Shown here piece after piece: positions 1-8,685 of a stretch of DNA of 64,000 bases (the first letter of the stretch is position 1; the number at the start of each line of letters is the position of its first letter). The stretch covers positions 5,684,596 through 5,748,595 of the forward strand of contig NZ_CP092827.1 in NCBI RefSeq assembly GCF_022533585.1. The letters run 5' to 3'. The notes below the pieces were generated by a model, which saw only the letters and a list, made by a program, of their open reading frames with translations, was not told the origin of the DNA and searched no databases. Source of the stretch: Pseudomonas sp. LS.1a. Lineage in GTDB: Bacteria > Pseudomonadota > Gammaproteobacteria > Pseudomonadales > Pseudomonadaceae. The position numbers and the translations under genes were made by a program.

Positions 1-1
1 C

Positions 2-58
2 CGCGCCCAGGGCGAAAACCAGCCTTGGCTGGTGGCCGGTATCCGTCAAAACGGCTAA
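2..58 (+). CDS. C-terminal end of an upstream gene (18 codons visible)
   Basis: An open frame runs from the window edge to a TAA at 56-58 and ends in ...LVAGIRQNG. A strong rho-independent terminator follows 20 bp later, which supports this being a real gene end. Too little is visible to name the product. Confidence 0.4.
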   Translation, partial: RAQGENQPWLVAGIRQNG

Positions 59-75
59 TCGCTGCGTGCTGCACA

Positions 76-104
76 AAAAACCCCGGGCCTGTCCCGGGGT
101 TTTG
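76..104 (+). terminator. Rho-independent terminator after the upstream gene
   Basis: The arms AACCCCGGG and CCCGGGGTT form a GC-rich hairpin preceded by an A-run and followed by TTTTGCTTTT. It ends the gene whose stop is at 56-58 and separates it from the SMI1/KNR4 gene. Confidence 0.8.
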
Positions 105-171
105 CTTTTGCCGGAGTGGCCTACTAGGGTATAACGCGCAGCGTTGTCATCTAGGTCAGAGGAAGCGAACC

Positions 172-579
172 GTGGAAGAAGTGATCGAACAACTCCGTGA
201 AGCCAACGAGCCAGTGCCGGTGCCCCTTGAGCTTCCCGACGAGGACCTGCTGGTCGAGATCGAAGAAGAGCTGTTCATCAACATTCCGTTCGTGTTCAAA
301 GAGTTCCTGCTGACCGTCAGTGACGTGGTGTATGGCTCTCTGGAACCAGTGACAGTTACCGACCCACAGTCGCATACCTACCTGCCCGACGTCGCCGCCA
401 ATGCCTGGGATGCCGGCGTACCCCGTGACCTGATTCCGCTGTGCCAGGACGGCGACAACTACTACTGCGTCGAAGAGGACGGCACCGTGGTGCTGTGGGA
501 TGCCGAAGAGGAAATCGTCGGCGAAGACAGCTGGGAATCGGTGTGGCACTGGGCGCGGGATGTCTGGCTGGAGAGCTGA
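172..579 (+). CDS. SMI1/KNR4 family protein
   Basis: A 135-residue acidic protein that starts at GTG 172 after an AGAGGA ribosome site; longer in-frame starts would run back through the terminator. It has the SMI1/KNR4 (SUKH) fold pattern: an N-terminal helix, an acidic LPDEDLLVEIEEEL region, a F(V)FKEFLL segment, and a late WDAEEE...WESVWHWARDVW core typical of the C-terminal strand and helix. SUKH proteins are often immunity proteins for contact-dependent toxins, but many are free-standing housekeeping proteins. No toxin gene is visible next to it, so the function is unassigned. It is monocistronic, bounded by a terminator upstream and a REP pair downstream. Confidence 0.8.
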   Translation: MEEVIEQLREANEPVPVPLELPDEDLLVEIEEELFINIPFVFKEFLLTVSDVVYGSLEPVTVTDPQSHTYLPDVAANAWDAGVPRDLIPLCQDGDNYYCVEEDGTVVLWDAEEEIVGEDSWESVWHWARDVWLES

Positions 580-603
580 TTCCAACCTCTGATTTGATGC
601 TGA

Positions 604-711
604 CTGTGCCGGCCTCCTCGCGGGTAAACCCGCTCCCACAGGGACTGCACAATGTTCAACACCTGTGCAGTCCCTGTGGGAGCGGGTTTACCCGCGAAGA
701 GGCCGGCACAG
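604..711. repeat. Inverted REP pair (REPIN)
   Basis: Two copies of the P. putida-type REP (GGCCTC(C/T)TCGCGGGTAAACCCGCTCCCACAGGGACTG) face each other at about 607-648 and 669-710 around a short loop. The symmetry extends to the outer TGTGCCGGCC arms. REP pairs of this kind are spread by RAYT transposases; no RAYT gene is visible here. Confidence 0.9.
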
Positions 712-750
712 GAATAGGAAAATCTATGGCCCAGTGCCATCAATGTAGTT

Positions 751-778
751 AAAATCGCCAGGCTTTCTGCGCCTGGCG
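751..778 (-). terminator. Terminator of the Kef-type antiporter gene
   Basis: The stem CGCCAGGC/GCCTGGCG is followed on the minus strand by ATTTT. It lies 60 bp past the antiporter stop codon. Confidence 0.75.
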
Positions 779-840
779 ACATCGCTACCGCTCCATCCCC
801 TCGGACGACGGTGAAATCTTGCGCAGGAAGCATGCCCCCT

Positions 841-2601
841 TCAGTGCGTATTCTCGCGGCTGTTCTCCAGCGTCTCCAGCAAGGCAATCTGCATGCGCGT
901 ATGCACGCGGATAAACCAGCGCCACAGCAAGGCCACCACCACCGCAGCCACCACGGCAATCACCAGCAGCAACTCGCTGGTCGGCAGAATGCTTGCCGAC
1001 AGCGCCGACAGCAGCAGGAAAATCACCAGTAGCGACAACAGCGGGATCACCTCGGCAATCACTCGGCGCACACGCTGGGTATGCCGCCCGGCCATTTCGG
1101 GCTTGACGCCCATCTCTGCCAACAGCATCGACAGCGCCTTGAGCTTGCGATAGGCAGCAATCAGGAACGGCAGCGACAGCAACAACGCCGCCCCCCAGAT
1201 CAGCGCTTTCTGCTGGCTGGCATCGCTGACCCACTCACTGAGCCAGTTGCCGATACGCCCGGCGAAGTAGCCACCACTGAAGAAGATGGCGATCACCAGC
1301 GCCAGGTTCACCCCCACCTGCAACAGGATGCGCCGGATCATCGCCGCCAGCATGGCGCTCTCGCCCTGCGGCTGGATGCTGCGCAACCATTCGCCATACA
1401 ACGACAGCACCCGCGCCAGACGGCTGGGCACTACCTTGCCCAGCTTCAGCGACAGCGGGTCGGCGGCGCGGATCAGGTAGGGTGTCAGCAGCGTGGTGAT
1501 TGCCGATACCGCCACAGCCACCGGGTAGAGGAAGTCGCTGGTCACCTGCAGGGTCATGCCCAGCGCGGCGATGATGAAGGAAAACTCGCCAATCTGCGAA
1601 AGCCCCATGCCCACCCGCAGCGATGTGCGCCCGTCATTGCCGGCAATGAACGCGCCCATGCCGCATGACAGCATCTTGCCCAACACCACTGCCAAGGTAA
1701 TGACCACGATCGGCCAGGCGTAGTCGATCAGCACCTGGGGGTCGATCATCAGGCCGATGGCGACGAAGAAGATGGCGCTGAACAGGTCGCGTACCGGTTC
1801 GATCAGGCTCTCGATCTTCAGCAGCTGGCGCGATTCGGCCATGATCGCGCCAATCAGGAAGGCACCCAGCACCATGCTGTATTCCAGCTTCACTACCAGC
1901 AGGCAGAAGCCGAAGCACAGGCCCAGTACGGTAATCAGCAACATCTCGTTGCTTTCGAATTTGGCCACGTAGGCCAGCAGCCGCGGCACCAGCAGGATGC
2001 CGATGACCAGCGCGACGATCATGAACAGCGACAGCTTGCCAACAGTGGAGAACACCTCGCCCGAGCTGACCGTGCCACTGACGGCGATGCCCGACAGCAG
2101 AGCGATGATGCCGATGCCGAGGATGTCCTCGACGATCAGCACGCCGAAGATAAGCTGGGCGAAACGCTCGTTCTTCATCTTCAGGTCGTTGAGCGCCTTG
2201 ACGATGATGGTGGTCGAGGAAATTGCCAGGATGGCACCGAGGAACAGCGAATCCATGGTGTTCCAGCCGAACCAGCGGCCGATCTCGAAGCCGATCCAGA
2301 TCATCAGCACGATTTCCAGGAACGCCGCGATGAACGCCGTGGCGCCTACCTTGAACAGCTTGCGCAGGCTGAACTCGAGCCCCAGGCAGAACATCAGGAA
2401 GATCACCCCCAGTTCGGCGAGGGTCTTGATGGTGTCTTCGTCGTGGATCAGGCCGAACGGTGGGGTGTGCGGGCCGATGATGAAGCCGGCGACGATGTAG
2501 CCCAGCACCACGGGTTGCTTGAGGCGGTGAAAGAGTACGGTGACCACGCCGGCAACCAGCATGATGACAGCCAGGTCCTGGATGAAGCTGATGGCATGCA
2601 T
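841..2601 (-). CDS. Kef-type cation:proton antiporter
   Basis: A 586-residue inner-membrane protein of the monovalent cation:proton antiporter-2 family, which exchanges K+ or Na+ for H+. The start ATG at 2601 has a good AAGGAG site in front; the 71 codons upstream in frame look non-coding. The N-terminal 380 residues form the Na_H_exchanger domain with about 12 membrane segments and the family motifs VVLGYIVAGF, FLMFCLGLEF and ISSTTI. Instead of the cytoplasmic TrkA_N/RCK nucleotide-binding domain of KefB/KefC, the C-terminal third holds further membrane helices (LLSLLVIFLLLSALSASILP and following). Gating by glutathione or NAD through an RCK domain is therefore unlikely. Monocistronic, with its own terminator. 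Confidence 0.88.
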   Translation of the reverse strand: MHAISFIQDLAVIMLVAGVVTVLFHRLKQPVVLGYIVAGFIIGPHTPPFGLIHDEDTIKTLAELGVIFLMFCLGLEFSLRKLFKVGATAFIAAFLEIVLMIWIGFEIGRWFGWNTMDSLFLGAILAISSTTIIVKALNDLKMKNERFAQLIFGVLIVEDILGIGIIALLSGIAVSGTVSSGEVFSTVGKLSLFMIVALVIGILLVPRLLAYVAKFESNEMLLITVLGLCFGFCLLVVKLEYSMVLGAFLIGAIMAESRQLLKIESLIEPVRDLFSAIFFVAIGLMIDPQVLIDYAWPIVVITLAVVLGKMLSCGMGAFIAGNDGRTSLRVGMGLSQIGEFSFIIAALGMTLQVTSDFLYPVAVAVSAITTLLTPYLIRAADPLSLKLGKVVPSRLARVLSLYGEWLRSIQPQGESAMLAAMIRRILLQVGVNLALVIAIFFSGGYFAGRIGNWLSEWVSDASQQKALIWGAALLLSLPFLIAAYRKLKALSMLLAEMGVKPEMAGRHTQRVRRVIAEVIPLLSLLVIFLLLSALSASILPTSELLLVIAVVAAVVVALLWRWFIRVHTRMQIALLETLENSRENTH

Positions 2602-2885
2602 GGCGTGATACTCCTTTTTCTCGTCCGTTGCTGGATGCCTGGGCAGACCGCTCCTCTGCCAAGGCAACCCTGAGCGAGCAGCAAGTACATACTGTTTTGA
2701 ATGCAGGAAAGGCCCATGTTGCATGGGCGTAGTCAGGTTAACATCGCACCCCGCCGCAAAAAGGCGGTGCAATATGCAGAAACAGATCGGCTGGAAAAGC
2801 GCCGCTGATGGCATGATCGGCGTGACGATGGAGCGTCAGCCAACGTCCCGTATCAGGAAGGCAAATTCAAAAGAGGGGAACAGAA

Positions 2886-3431
2886 GTGTCTGCAGATAAT
2901 ACCCCCCATTCGCCCGATTCAGCGCAACCTCACCGTGAGCACACTATGGAACCTGGAAACGCCCAGCTGAGCATGACCGTCCTGATGACCCCGGACATGG
3001 CCAACTTTTCTGGCAACGTACATGGCGGCACCCTGCTCAAGTACCTCGACGAAGTGGCCTATGCGTGCGCCAGCCGCTATGCCGGCAGTTATGTGGTCAC
3101 CTTGTCGGTCGACCAGGTGATCTTCCGCGAGCCGGTGCACGTGGGCGAACTGGTGACCTTCCTGGCGTCGGTCAACTACACCGGCAACACCTCGATGGAG
3201 GTAGGCATCAAGGTGGTGACCGAGAACATCCGCGAGCGCTCGGTACGCCATTCCAACAGCTGCTTCTTCACCATGGTCGCGGTCGACGACAACCGTCGCC
3301 CGGTGCCGGTGCCGCCACGCCAGCCGCAAAGCAGCGAAGAAAAGCGCCGCTTCCTGCAGGGCCAGCAGCGCCGACAGATCCGCCAGGAACTGGAAAAGCG
3401 CTACCAGGACCTGAAAACCGACGCCATTTAA
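2886..3431 (+). CDS. Acyl-CoA thioesterase, hotdog fold (YciA/BACH-like)
   Basis: A 181-residue cytoplasmic thioesterase that hydrolyses acyl-CoA to free fatty acid and CoA. The hotdog domain is recognised by [20 protein letters not shown] (the central helix with its catalytic acidic residue), [18 protein letters not shown] and [12 protein letters not shown]. The C-terminal 45 residues are charged and probably helical. GTG at 2886 has AGAGGGG 9 bp upstream and is preferred; ATG 2946 is an alternative that still keeps the whole domain. The stop codon overlaps that of the convergent pdxY by two bases. Confidence 0.9.
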   Translation: MSADNTPHSPDSAQPHREHTMEPGNAQLSMTVLMTPDMANFSGNVHGGTLLKYLDEVAYACASRYAGSYVVTLSVDQVIFREPVHVGELVTFLASVNYTGNTSMEVGIKVVTENIRERSVRHSNSCFFTMVAVDDNRRPVPVPPRQPQSSEEKRRFLQGQQRRQIRQELEKRYQDLKTDAI

Positions 3432-4300
3432 AGCGCCAGCAGCTGTGCCTCGAAGCGCACCCGTGGGTGCGCGATGCGGTCCTGGGCCCGCACCAGTTGC
3501 AGCTCGTAGCTGGCGCAGGCCTGGGTTTCCAGCAGCACTTCGTGCACGGCTGCAGCGGTGAACTCGAACGCCTGCACCCAGCTGTCGCCGAGCAGCACGC
3601 GGGCCAGGAACAGGCCTGAGGTCAGGTCACCCACCCCCACCGGCTGCCGTGGGAACGCCAGCAGCGGGCGACGCAGGTGCCAGCTGTGCTCGGCAGTCAC
3701 CAGCAGCATCTCGAACTGGTCCTCGGCACGCCCGGGGTAAGCCAGGTGCTTGACCAGCACCACCTGCGGCCCGCGCTGCAGCAGGCTACGGGCCATGTTC
3801 ACACAGTCCTCCAGCGACTGCGCCCGGCGCCCACAGAAGCTGTCCAGCTCCAGCTGGTTGGGGCACAGGATGTCAGCCGTGGCGGCCGCCTCGTCGAGCA
3901 GGAACTCGCTGACTTCCGCTGGCACGATGCAGCCCTTCTCCGGGTGCCCCATGACCGGGTCGCACAGGTACAAGGCCTTTGGGTTTACTGCCTTGATCCG
4001 CTCGACGCCGGCCAGAATCGCCCGCCCTTGTTCGGCACTGCCCAGGTAGCCGGACAGCACCGCGTCGCAGTGGCCCAGCTCGCCGATGTTGGAAATGCCT
4101 TCCACCAACGCAGGAATTTGCGCCGGGGCAAGCACTTCACCCGCCCACTGGCCATACTGTGTGTGATTGGAGAACTGCACGGTATTGAGCGGCCACACAT
4201 TGACCCCGATACGCTGCATGGGAAACACCGCGGCGCTGTTGCCGGCGTGGCCGAACACCACATGGGACTGGATGGCGAGCAGGTGCGGGGTACGTTTCAT
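3428..4300 (-). CDS. pdxY: Pyridoxal kinase PdxY
   Basis: A 290-residue kinase of the ribokinase superfamily that phosphorylates pyridoxal to pyridoxal 5'-phosphate in the B6 salvage pathway. Diagnostic segments are [18 protein letters not shown] at the N-terminus (substrate pocket), [26 protein letters not shown], and the [12 protein letters not shown] anion-hole and catalytic-Asp motif near residue 220. The length equals the usual PdxY length. ATG 4300 is chosen by alignment with the family; the ribosome site is weak. Convergent with the thioesterase gene. Confidence 0.93.
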   Translation of the reverse strand: MKRTPHLLAIQSHVVFGHAGNSAAVFPMQRIGVNVWPLNTVQFSNHTQYGQWAGEVLAPAQIPALVEGISNIGELGHCDAVLSGYLGSAEQGRAILAGVERIKAVNPKALYLCDPVMGHPEKGCIVPAEVSEFLLDEAAATADILCPNQLELDSFCGRRAQSLEDCVNMARSLLQRGPQVVLVKHLAYPGRAEDQFEMLLVTAEHSWHLRRPLLAFPRQPVGVGDLTSGLFLARVLLGDSWVQAFEFTAAAVHEVLLETQACASYELQLVRAQDRIAHPRVRFEAQLLAL

Positions 4301-4420
4301 GCGGGAGGTTTCCAAAGCTGTTTCAGGGATTGTGCGCAGCGCAGTATGAACTCGATTGCCACCTGTACGACAGGCCAGGGACGCAGTTAAGCTGGATCGA
4401 CCTGTTTGGAGCATATGCAA

Positions 4421-4813
4421 ATGTTGACCCTGGAAAACCTCTTCGTCCTGATGCTGGTCGCCACGGCAGGAGCCTGGTTGTGGCACAACCACGGGTTGCG
4501 CGAAAAAGCCCTGGAGCGGGTCAAACAGCATTGCGCCAAGCTCGACCTCGAACTGCTCGACGATGCGGTCGCACTCAAGCGTATCGCCTTTGTCCGTGAC
4601 GCCAACGGCCGCAAGCGCCTGGCGCGCGTCTACGCCTTCGAATTCACCGTCACCGGCGAGCAGCGCCACCCCGGTACCGTGACCCAGTTCGGCGCCCACA
4701 GCGTGCAGATCGAACTGGCGCCCTACCCGTTCGAGATCAAGACCCCGCCCCGCGCCGACAATGTCATCGAGATGCAGCAGTGGCGCCAGGAGCACAACCG
4801 CTGGCGCAACTGA
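4421..4813 (+). CDS. DUF3301 domain protein
   Basis: A 130-residue protein with one N-terminal membrane helix ([18 protein letters not shown]) followed by a charged cytoplasmic or periplasmic domain with the DUF3301 hallmarks [15 protein letters not shown] and [13 protein letters not shown]. The function of the family is unknown. ATG 4421 lies 9 bp after a GGAG and is preferred over ATG 4415 and TTG 4406, which sit too close to it. The stop is immediately followed by the stop of the convergent COG0523 gene. Confidence 0.82.
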   Translation: MLTLENLFVLMLVATAGAWLWHNHGLREKALERVKQHCAKLDLELLDDAVALKRIAFVRDANGRKRLARVYAFEFTVTGEQRHPGTVTQFGAHSVQIELAPYPFEIKTPPRADNVIEMQQWRQEHNRWRN

Positions 4814-5785
4814 TCAGCTGACGCGGCATTCGCTCAACCCGGCTTGCAACGCGGGTTGCGATTGCGGCTGATCGAAAATCAGCTCGATGCGAGTATCCCT
4901 GCGCCAGTCGCTGGGCTGCCAGGTGGGCATGTCTCCATTCAGGCCATTGAATGATTGCCAACCCTCCACACTGTGGATAACCCCTTTGGCGCGTCGCCAC
5001 GGCCAGGCACGCAGGAACGCCTGCAGCCGCTGTGGATAAAACTGCTGCCCGGGGTGCCAGCGCCAGCCGATGCTCCAACCCCCCTCTCCCTGCTGGGCAA
5101 GACAGATCGGCTGGCCGGGGTCCGCCCATAGCGCTGCCGGTGGATCTACAGGATTGTCGACAATCCTGTTATCCACAAACGAGCTGTCGACAATGCCCTT
5201 GGGTATAGTTGGAAGGTCCGAAAAGGGCAGCTTCCCTTGGACGGTCCAGAATATTTTCTTTCCATATAATCTGTTATTTATCAACAACTTATAATCTTCA
5301 TTCACAGCCTCTGATTTGTTGAAAACAATGCTTTCAGAAGCATCGAACGCCTGCTGTTGAGCCTCCGGAAGCTGCTCGTTGCGGACCATCGACTGCGCAT
5401 CCACGACCATCAGCAATGGCTGTATTGTCAGCACTCCAGCCCAAGGAGCCTGTTGTAACTGGGCAAGTAACTGCAAGGGATGACCCAGCCCGGACGGCTC
5501 GATAAACAACCGGTCAGGCCGGGATTTGCGCAGCAGCCGGCCCAGGCCCACCTGGAACGGCATGCCATTGACGCAGCACAGGCAGCCACCTGCGACCTCG
5601 CCGATGGCGATGCCGTCTTCGTCACGGCTGAGCAAGGCGGCATCCAGGCCTACCAGGCCGAATTCGTTGATCAATACAGCCCAGCGCTCATTGGCCGGGC
5701 GCTGGGCCAGCAGATGACGGATCAGGGTGGTCTTGCCGGCCCCCAACGGGCCGGCAATCACGTGGGTGGGAATGTTCTGCAGCAT
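4814..5785 (-). CDS. COG0523 (CobW/P47K) family GTPase, putative zinc chaperone
   Basis: A 323-residue G3E-family P-loop GTPase. The N-terminus shows Walker A GPLGAGKTT, then INEFG, the CXCC metal motif in GGCLCCVNG, and a Walker B-like LFIEPSGLGHP. The C-terminal CobW_C domain is short. COG0523 members deliver metals; those in Zur-controlled clusters act in zinc starvation. It is the last gene of a minus-strand run zigA, DUF1826, COG0523 downstream of a Zur box, which supports a zinc role. ATG 5785 is preferred over an in-frame GTG at 5815. The gene contains three perfect DnaA boxes (4972, 5031, 5169). Confidence 0.85.
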   Translation of the reverse strand: MLQNIPTHVIAGPLGAGKTTLIRHLLAQRPANERWAVLINEFGLVGLDAALLSRDEDGIAIGEVAGGCLCCVNGMPFQVGLGRLLRKSRPDRLFIEPSGLGHPLQLLAQLQQAPWAGVLTIQPLLMVVDAQSMVRNEQLPEAQQQAFDASESIVFNKSEAVNEDYKLLINNRLYGKKIFWTVQGKLPFSDLPTIPKGIVDSSFVDNRIVDNPVDPPAALWADPGQPICLAQQGEGGWSIGWRWHPGQQFYPQRLQAFLRAWPWRRAKGVIHSVEGWQSFNGLNGDMPTWQPSDWRRDTRIELIFDQPQSQPALQAGLSECRVS

Positions 5786-5824
5786 GGGTGGCTTCGGGCA
5801 ATAGTGATGCCTCACTATGCGCCG

Positions 5825-6451
5825 TCATGCCAGCCAGTCAAGGCTGAGCAACAGGCGCCCCTGCTGGCCCGCGGGCGAACGGTGCACCAGGCCCGCACCT
5901 TCGTTGCCCTGCCACTTCTCACCTTTGAGCACCGCCACATCACCAGCTTGCAGGTGCTGGATGTTATCCACAGAAGGTAGGGCTGCGTGTAACTCACCAC
6001 GTTGACTCCTGTGCTCTTGCAACCACTCGCTGCCCGGACCGGTATAGGTGGTGAGCAGACGCAGCGGCACGTTATCCACATGAAAGCGCGGGCACATGGG
6101 GCCAGCCAGTACCCGCAGGCGCAAACCGACCCGCCGCGCACCCACCAGGCAGGTATAAGCTGCCACCAGCCAGGTCACATCGGCCACGAATGCCTCGTAG
6201 CCGTGCAAGTCCGCCGCTTCGCGCAACAACTCGGTCAGTACCGGCATGTGCTGCTCGTCCACATCGATGACGCGCTGGTCTGCCAAGGGCTGGCCAAGGC
6301 CGACTACCAGCGTGGCAAAGTCCTCCAGCTGCGGCGGCAAACGCCGGCGCCATACCGCCAGGTTCACGCCGTCCTGCAGCACTTCGGTCAGCACCTGCGG
6401 TGTCTCGCCGAATACCTGGAAGATATCCACAGGCTTGCGTGCGGGGTTCAT
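5825..6451 (-). CDS. DUF1826 domain protein of the zinc-starvation operon
   Basis: A 208-residue protein of the DUF1826 family, known mainly from zinc-responsive COG0523 neighbourhoods in Pseudomonas. Its biochemical function is unknown. A conserved-looking [21 protein letters not shown] stretch contains Cys, His and Asp residues that could bind a metal; this is an inference. The start codon overlaps the zigA stop by four bases (ATGA), so the two are translationally coupled. Perfect DnaA boxes lie within it at 5964 and 6072. Confidence 0.82.
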   Translation of the reverse strand: MNPARKPVDIFQVFGETPQVLTEVLQDGVNLAVWRRRLPPQLEDFATLVVGLGQPLADQRVIDVDEQHMPVLTELLREAADLHGYEAFVADVTWLVAAYTCLVGARRVGLRLRVLAGPMCPRFHVDNVPLRLLTTYTGPGSEWLQEHRSQRGELHAALPSVDNIQHLQAGDVAVLKGEKWQGNEGAGLVHRSPAGQQGRLLLSLDWLA

Positions 6452-7656
6452 GCTGCCGCCTCCTCATGCCATGGGCCGAACGGATCGGGCAGACGCAACC
6501 AGCCCATGTGCCCCAAGTCCATTTCCTGATCGGTCAACAGGCATGCATCAAGTGCTGTGGATAATTTTTCGAAGTCGATGTTCTGCCCGATGAACACCAG
6601 TTCCTGGCGGCAGTCACCACTCTCGGCAGCCCAGTTTTTCATGATCGCCGCGGTGTTATCCACATCCTGTGGCCACTGCTCGCGCGGCACAAAACGCCAC
6701 CAGCGGCCCGCCAGGCCATGGCGCATCATGCCGCCCGCCTGCGACCAGCTTCCGGCCTCCTGGTACTTGCTGGCCAACCAGAAAAAACCTTTCGAACGCA
6801 GCAGTCGGCCATTGCTCCAGGGCGTGTGGATAAAATCGAAGAAGCGCTGTGGATGAAGCGGACGCCGGGCCTGCCAGGTGGTGGCGGCAATGCCGTACTC
6901 TTCGGTCTCCGGCACATGCTCGCCACGTAGCTCCTGCAGCCAGCCCGGTGCCTGGGCAGCCTGGTCGAAGTCGAACAGGCCGGTATCGAGAATGCGCGCC
7001 AGCGGCACCTGGCCCATGACCATGGGCACGATCTGCGCCCGGGCATTGAGTCTGCGCAGAATGGCCATGAGCTCTTCGCGCTCGTGCTGGCTGATCAGGT
7101 CGATCTTGCTCAGCAACAGCACATCGGCGAACTCGACCTGCTCGATCAACAAGTCACTGATCGAGCGCTCGTCCTCCTCACCCAGGGTTTCGCCACGGCT
7201 GGCCAGACTGTCTGCTGCCTGGTAATCACGCAGGAAGTTCAGGCCATCGACCACGGTGACCATGGTGTCCAGCCGCGCCATGTCGGACAGGCTGCGGCCC
7301 TGTTCGTCACGGAAGGTGAAGGTCTCGGCCACCGGCAGCGGCTCCGAGATCCCGGTGGACTCGATCAGCAAATAATCGAAACGCCCTTCTTCGGCCAACC
7401 GTGCCACTTCCTCGAGCAGGTCTTCCCGCAGCGTGCAGCAGATGCAGCCATTGCTCATCTCCACCAGCTTCTCCTCGGCACGGTTGAGGCTGACGTTGCG
7501 CTGCACCTCGCTGGCGTCGATGTTGATTTCGCTCATGTCGTTGACGATGACCGCGACCCGCAGGTTGTCGCGGTTACGCAGCACATGGTTGAGCAAAGTG
7601 CTTTTGCCGGCACCAAGGAAGCCGGACAGCACGGTGACAGGGAGACGGTTGGACAT
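6448..7656 (-). CDS. zigA: Zinc metallochaperone GTPase ZigA (COG0523)
   Basis: A 402-residue G3E GTPase that delivers zinc under starvation. Motifs in order: Walker [11 protein letters not shown] near residue 10-20, [10 protein letters not shown], the metal motif [28 protein letters not shown], and the base-recognition SKIDL. The C-terminal half is the CobW_C domain with [15 protein letters not shown] and a tryptophan-rich stretch. Start ATG 7656 follows a GAGG site. It is the first gene of the operon leading to DUF1826 and the second COG0523 gene, and is transcribed divergently from folE2 across a Zur box. It carries three perfect DnaA boxes (6556, 6656, 6825). Confidence 0.92.
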   Translation of the reverse strand: MSNRLPVTVLSGFLGAGKSTLLNHVLRNRDNLRVAVIVNDMSEINIDASEVQRNVSLNRAEEKLVEMSNGCICCTLREDLLEEVARLAEEGRFDYLLIESTGISEPLPVAETFTFRDEQGRSLSDMARLDTMVTVVDGLNFLRDYQAADSLASRGETLGEEDERSISDLLIEQVEFADVLLLSKIDLISQHEREELMAILRRLNARAQIVPMVMGQVPLARILDTGLFDFDQAAQAPGWLQELRGEHVPETEEYGIAATTWQARRPLHPQRFFDFIHTPWSNGRLLRSKGFFWLASKYQEAGSWSQAGGMMRHGLAGRWWRFVPREQWPQDVDNTAAIMKNWAAESGDCRQELVFIGQNIDFEKLSTALDACLLTDQEMDLGHMGWLRLPDPFGPWHEEAAA

Positions 7657-7702
7657 GGCGAAACCTCTTCAGGCGAGCGCATTCGAAACGATGCATTGCA
7701 CA

Positions 7703-7720
7703 ATGTTATAAAGTAACAAT
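7703..7720. promoter_or_regulatory. Zur box between zigA and folE2
   Basis: ATGTTATAAAGTAACAAT is an imperfect palindrome that matches the proteobacterial Zur consensus (core GTTATAnnrTAAC). It lies between the divergent zigA (start 7656) and folE2 (start 7780), so one Zur dimer could repress both until zinc is scarce. Confidence 0.8.
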
Positions 7721-7779
7721 ACAATTTCGCCAAGCCCGTTCTCGACGGACGCGTGCTCCCCTTCTGTTTGGAATGCCAA

Positions 7780-8685
7780 ATGAACCAGCTCAAGCTCCCC
7801 GACATTGCCGCCCAAACCCAGGAATATGCCTTGCCGTTGAACTGGGTGGGTATGTGCGGGATCGCCCTGCCTGTGCAGTTCGAAGGGCGCACGGCGGCTG
7901 CAACCGTCGATGCCGGTGTAAGCCTGGTAGACGGCAGCTCACGGGGTATCCATATGTCTCGGCTTTACCTTGCCCTGGCTTCCCTGGAGCATCAGCCCCT
8001 GACGCCGCTCGCCATCCGCCAACTGCTGGCTCACTTTCTGAGCAGCCACGAAGGCCTTTCTTCTGCGGCTTATCTGCGCCTGCACTTCGACCATCTGCTG
8101 AAAAGGCCAGCCCTGGTCAGCCCATTGGATGGTTGGAAAAGCTATGCGGTAACAGTCGACGCAAGGATGGAAAACGAAATGTTCCACGTGGAACTATCCG
8201 TTTCCGTGCCTTACTCGTCGACCTGCCCATGCTCGGCTGCACTTGCACGGCAGCTGATTCAGCAGCAGTTCCAGGCGCATTTCGGCGCTGAGCAGGTCGA
8301 AAAATCTGCAGTGCTGCAGTGGCTTGGCAGCGCCGAAGGCATCGTAGCGACGCCCCATAGCCAACGCAGTAGCGCACAAATCCGGGTAAGGCTGCGCAGC
8401 AATCAGCAGGTACTGCCAATCACCGAGCTGATCGACCGCATAGAAGCCAGCCTGGGGACAGCGGTACAGACCGCGGTAAAGCGCGCAGACGAGCAAGCCT
8501 TTGCCTTGGCCAACGGCCAGAACCTGATGTTCTGCGAAGACGCCGCACGACGCCTGCACAAGGCGCTACGGCAAATAGAGTGGAGCACGGCCTTCAAGCT
8601 GCGCGTGGAACATGCAGAAAGCCTGCATGCCCACGACGCTGTCGCGACCAGCCAGTGGCAATGGGATGTCAGCTGCGCGGCTTGA
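7780..8685 (+). CDS. folE2: GTP cyclohydrolase FolE2 (type IB)
   Basis: A 301-residue zinc-independent GTP cyclohydrolase that makes 7,8-dihydroneopterin triphosphate for folate synthesis, replacing the Zn enzyme FolE when zinc is lacking. Seen: VGMCGIALPVQF, SRGIHMSRLYLAL, the metal and active-site cysteine region TCPCSAALARQL, and TPHSQRSSAQIRV near residue 190. The length is normal for FolE2. ATG 7780 is preferred over an in-frame GTG at 7753. Divergent from zigA under a shared Zur box. Its 3' end overlaps the convergent DUF3617 gene by 17 bp. A parS-like palindrome is embedded at 8180-8195. Confidence 0.95.
   Translation: MNQLKLPDIAAQTQEYALPLNWVGMCGIALPVQFEGRTAAATVDAGVSLVDGSSRGIHMSRLYLALASLEHQPLTPLAIRQLLAHFLSSHEGLSSAAYLRLHFDHLLKRPALVSPLDGWKSYAVTVDARMENEMFHVELSVSVPYSSTCPCSAALARQLIQQQFQAHFGAEQVEKSAVLQWLGSAEGIVATPHSQRSSAQIRVRLRSNQQVLPITELIDRIEASLGTAVQTAVKRADEQAFALANGQNLMFCEDAARRLHKALRQIEWSTAFKLRVEHAESLHAHDAVATSQWQWDVSCAA
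8180..8195. promoter_or_regulatory. parS-like ParB binding site inside folE2
   Basis: TGTTCCACGTGGAACT matches the chromosomal parS palindrome TGTTCCACGTGGAACA at 15 of 16 positions. ParB and ParA are encoded at 54.7-56.3 kb in this window. It may be a real centromere site or a coincidence of coding sequence. Confidence 0.55.

Noticed and set aside
604..711. REP palindrome as a terminator
   Set aside because: No T-run follows either arm and the sequence recurs at other loci, so it is a dispersed repeat rather than a gene-specific terminator.
1634..2662. Minus-strand frame of 342 codons overlapping the Kef-type gene in another frame
   Set aside because: The antiporter frame has membrane helices, family motifs and a ribosome site; this frame is Arg/His/Pro-rich noise.
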